Assembly (NCBI GenBank): GCA_002728035.1
Contig: PBUZ01000038.1
Span: forward strand, 7,151-14,524
Direction of reading: 5' to 3'
Length of the DNA: 7,374 bases
Origin: Methanobacteriota archaeon
GTDB taxonomy: Archaea > Thermoplasmatota > Poseidoniia > Poseidoniales > Poseidoniaceae
Position numbers and translations under genes: made by a program. Positions 6,307-7,374 of the stretch are shown in pieces. Within the stretch, counting starts at the first letter, position 1, and each line of letters starts with the position of its first letter. Under the pieces are notes generated by a model that worked only from the letters and a program-made list of their open reading frames with translations, did not search any database and was not told the origin of the DNA.

Positions 6307-7374
6307 TCCACATCGATTTCTTCACCGTCTTCGGCATTGCTAGGCGGTGGACGGCGGGTGCTCAAACCAAGGAGAAGCAACAACACGATCACGACACCGA
6401 TCACCACGGTCCGAGCGTTGTCTACTGCTGCTGACGCTGTTGAATCATCCTCGTCACACGGGGCGCACGCAACCAGCGGACAGTCTTCTGAGGCGGGGAC
6501 CTCGAAACGCTCACCGCAGCAGCCTTCGCAGGTGTTGGTCTGGGTTTGATTGGAGGTGGCGTTCCCACCAGACATGTTCGATTCGTTCTGGGTTGTTGAG
6601 GCGTTGGTTGCTGAAGGGTCGTCCGAGGTGGTGTTTCCTGTCTCGTTCCCCGTGGTGTTGGTCTCGGCCTCATCGTACGTGCAGCTGCCGTCATCCACGG
6701 TGGCCAGCGGGTTGTGGTTGTTTGCCGTTGAATCCGTACAACCCTGAACCGCATCCACAGGATATGTGCAACTGCCGTCATCTTCGTTGGCCGACGCATC
6801 ATAATTCTCTGCCGCAGGATCGGTACAGCCTAAGACGGGTGGGAAAACGCAACTGCCGTCGTCTTCAGTCGCTGACGAATCGTAATTTGATGCTGCAGAG
6901 TCGGTGCAGCCAGGCACCGATGTATTGGTCTGTTCACCCGAGGAATGGTTGGAGGCCTGAACATTGAGTTCGACCACCGTCACTGAATGTGCGGGGATGG
7001 TAAGGGTGCCGTCCGTGAACGAACCTGCACCGAAACGAAGCGTGTCGTTGGCCATGAAACCGCCCATTTGGGTTGGACCACCACGGTTCAACACGACGGT
7101 CATAGTTTGATTATCGTGCGTCATGTTGTACGATAGGAGATTGGCCATTGCGAGGCGGGTGCTGTATGCGCCCTGTCGTAGGGCAATGGACTCAAGGCGA
7201 AGTTGGCCGAGTTGTGAGATGTTCTCGTACAGTGCCGATTCGTGGTCGCTCCACGAGGATTGATTTCGATACATGTGGCGGTTGTCAGGGTCTGCGCCGC
7301 CGTACTCCCCGTATTCATCACCGTAGTAGAGCAACGGGGCACCCGGCGTGGTCAATAACCAACCGTAGGCTTGG
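6288..7374 (-). CDS. Secreted, membrane-anchored GH13 alpha-amylase, C-terminal part (5' end outside window)
   Basis: The frame is open from the right edge to TAG at 6290-6288, giving 361 visible residues; the N-terminus and main catalytic motifs are off the window. Numbering from the TTG (Leu) codon at 7355: TTPGAPLLYYGDEYGEYGG (2-20) and ADPDNRHMYR (21-30) match the conserved GH13 segment 'PG.P..YYGDE.G..GG.DPDNR' late in the barrel. A beta domain follows (about 70-133), ending HSVTVVELN. Then come three Cys-containing repeats (149-225), an Asn/Thr-rich stalk (231-275), a six-Cys motif (276-300), a hydrophobic anchor (316-331) and an acidic cytoplasmic tail starting at RR. This architecture places the amylase on the outer cell surface. 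TTG 7355 is only an internal Leu codon; upstream codons continue with GH13-like QAYGWL, so the real start is further right. Confidence 0.9.
   Translation of the reverse strand, partial: QAYGWLLTTPGAPLLYYGDEYGEYGGADPDNRHMYRNQSSWSDHESALYENISQLGQLRLESIALRQGAYSTRLAMANLLSYNMTHDNQTMTVVLNRGGPTQMGGFMANDTLRFGAGSFTDGTLTIPAHSVTVVELNVQASNHSSGEQTNTSVPGCTDSAASNYDSSATEDDGSCVFPPVLGCTDPAAENYDASANEDDGSCTYPVDAVQGCTDSTANNHNPLATVDDGSCTYDEAETNTTGNETGNTTSDDPSATNASTTQNESNMSGGNATSNQTQTNTCEGCCGERFEVPASEDCPLVACAPCDEDDSTASAAVDNARTVVIGVVIVLLLLLGLSTRRPPPSNAEDGEEIDVDHENLS
6363..6410 (-). other. C-terminal transmembrane anchor of the amylase
   Basis: Residues 316-331 (TVVIGVVIVLLLLLGL) form one strongly hydrophobic span. 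It is followed by STRRPPP and then an acidic tail of about 15 residues. The positive charges just after the span fit the inside rule: catalytic part outside, tail in the cytoplasm. Confidence 0.88.
6456..6530 (-). other. Six-cysteine juxtamembrane motif
   Basis: Residues 276-300 contain C276, C279, C280, C292, C297 and C300 in the arrangement CxxCC-x11-C-x4-C-x2-C, with PASEDCP and ACAPCDEDD around the last three. It lies between the stalk and the membrane anchor. It may be a small disulfide-bonded knot or a metal site; the sequence alone does not decide. The function is unknown to me. Confidence 0.7.
6531..6665 (-). other. Asn/Thr-rich stalk with dense N-glycosylation sequons
   Basis: Residues 231-275 (numbered from 7355) are almost entirely Asn, Thr, Ser, Gly and Glu. 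Eight N-x-S/T sequons start at N233, N237, N241, N251, N257, N260, N265 and N269. This resembles a glycosylated surface stalk of archaeal or eukaryotic type that lifts the catalytic part away from the membrane. Confidence 0.75.
6681..6911 (-). repeat. Three tandem GCTD...DDGSC repeats in the amylase
   Basis: Three 21-residue units lie at 6849-6911, 6768-6830 and 6681-6743, with starts 81 and 87 bases apart. Each begins GCTD and ends DDGSC, with the core pattern GCTDxxAxNxxxxAxxDDGSC (GCTDSAASNYDSSATEDDGSC minus variations). Each has one Cys near the start and one at the end, and acidic residues that could bind calcium. Similar repeats are common in surface proteins of marine microbes, including MGII archaea and Bacteroidetes. 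A role as a rigid, disulfide-bonded or calcium-bound spacer is inferred. DNA similarity remains visible around CTGCCGTC on the plus strand of each unit. Confidence 0.9.

Noticed and set aside
6681..6911. Tandem repeat considered as a possible CRISPR-like or DNA-level repeat array
   Set aside because: The units are in frame within the amylase, are conserved mainly at protein level (GCTD...DDGSC), and have no unique spacers between identical repeats.
7353..7355. TTG as the start of the minus-strand amylase gene
   Set aside because: The frame stays open to the right edge and the upstream codons encode QAYGWL, which fits GH13 sequence just before the PGAPLLYYGDE segment. The visible part begins mid-domain, so this codon is an internal leucine.

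Overview
The window is a compact starch/alpha-glucan utilisation locus with four protein genes and almost no non-coding DNA. The most likely source is a planktonic marine archaeon of the Ca. Poseidoniales (Marine Group II) type. This is an inference from four things: protein surface architecture (Cys-containing GCTD...DDGSC repeats, an Asn/Thr-rich stalk full of N-glycosylation sequons, a Cys-rich juxtamembrane motif and a C-terminal membrane anchor), the presence of a large secreted GH57 enzyme, the absence of Shine-Dalgarno motifs, and very tight gene packing. No rRNA or other phylogenetic marker is present, so the assignment is not certain.

Layout, left to right. (1) Positions 1-3309, minus strand: the first 1103 residues of a very large secreted GH57 amylopullulanase/alpha-amylase-like enzyme. 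It has a signal peptide, a beta-sandwich (DOMON/CBM9-like) module, the GH57 catalytic domain, a second similar module, and the start of a glucodextranase-C-like module. Its 3' end lies beyond the left edge. (2) 3310-3360: a 51-base divergent intergenic region. (3) 3361-4623, plus strand: a compact 4-alpha-glucanotransferase (MalQ, GH77) with all catalytic residues. (4) 4657-6306, plus strand: a short-form alpha-glucan phosphorylase (GlgP, GT35). (5) 6288-7374, minus strand: the C-terminal 361 residues of a secreted, membrane-anchored GH13 alpha-amylase, whose 5' end lies beyond the right edge. Its 3' end overlaps that of the phosphorylase gene by 19 bases.

The genes make biochemical sense together. 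The two minus-strand enzymes are built to act outside the cell, cutting polymeric alpha-glucans (alpha-1,4 and perhaps alpha-1,6) to oligosaccharides. The two plus-strand enzymes lack signal peptides and should act in the cytoplasm: MalQ disproportionates maltodextrins to longer chains and glucose, and GlgP phosphorolyses the chains to glucose-1-phosphate. No oligosaccharide transporter, phosphoglucomutase or regulator is visible, so those must be encoded elsewhere.

Long open frames running antisense to the GH57 gene (for example 502-1503 and 1534-2835, plus strand) look like coding-bias shadows and are not annotated. No tRNA, rRNA, CRISPR array, insertion sequence or convincing terminator was seen.
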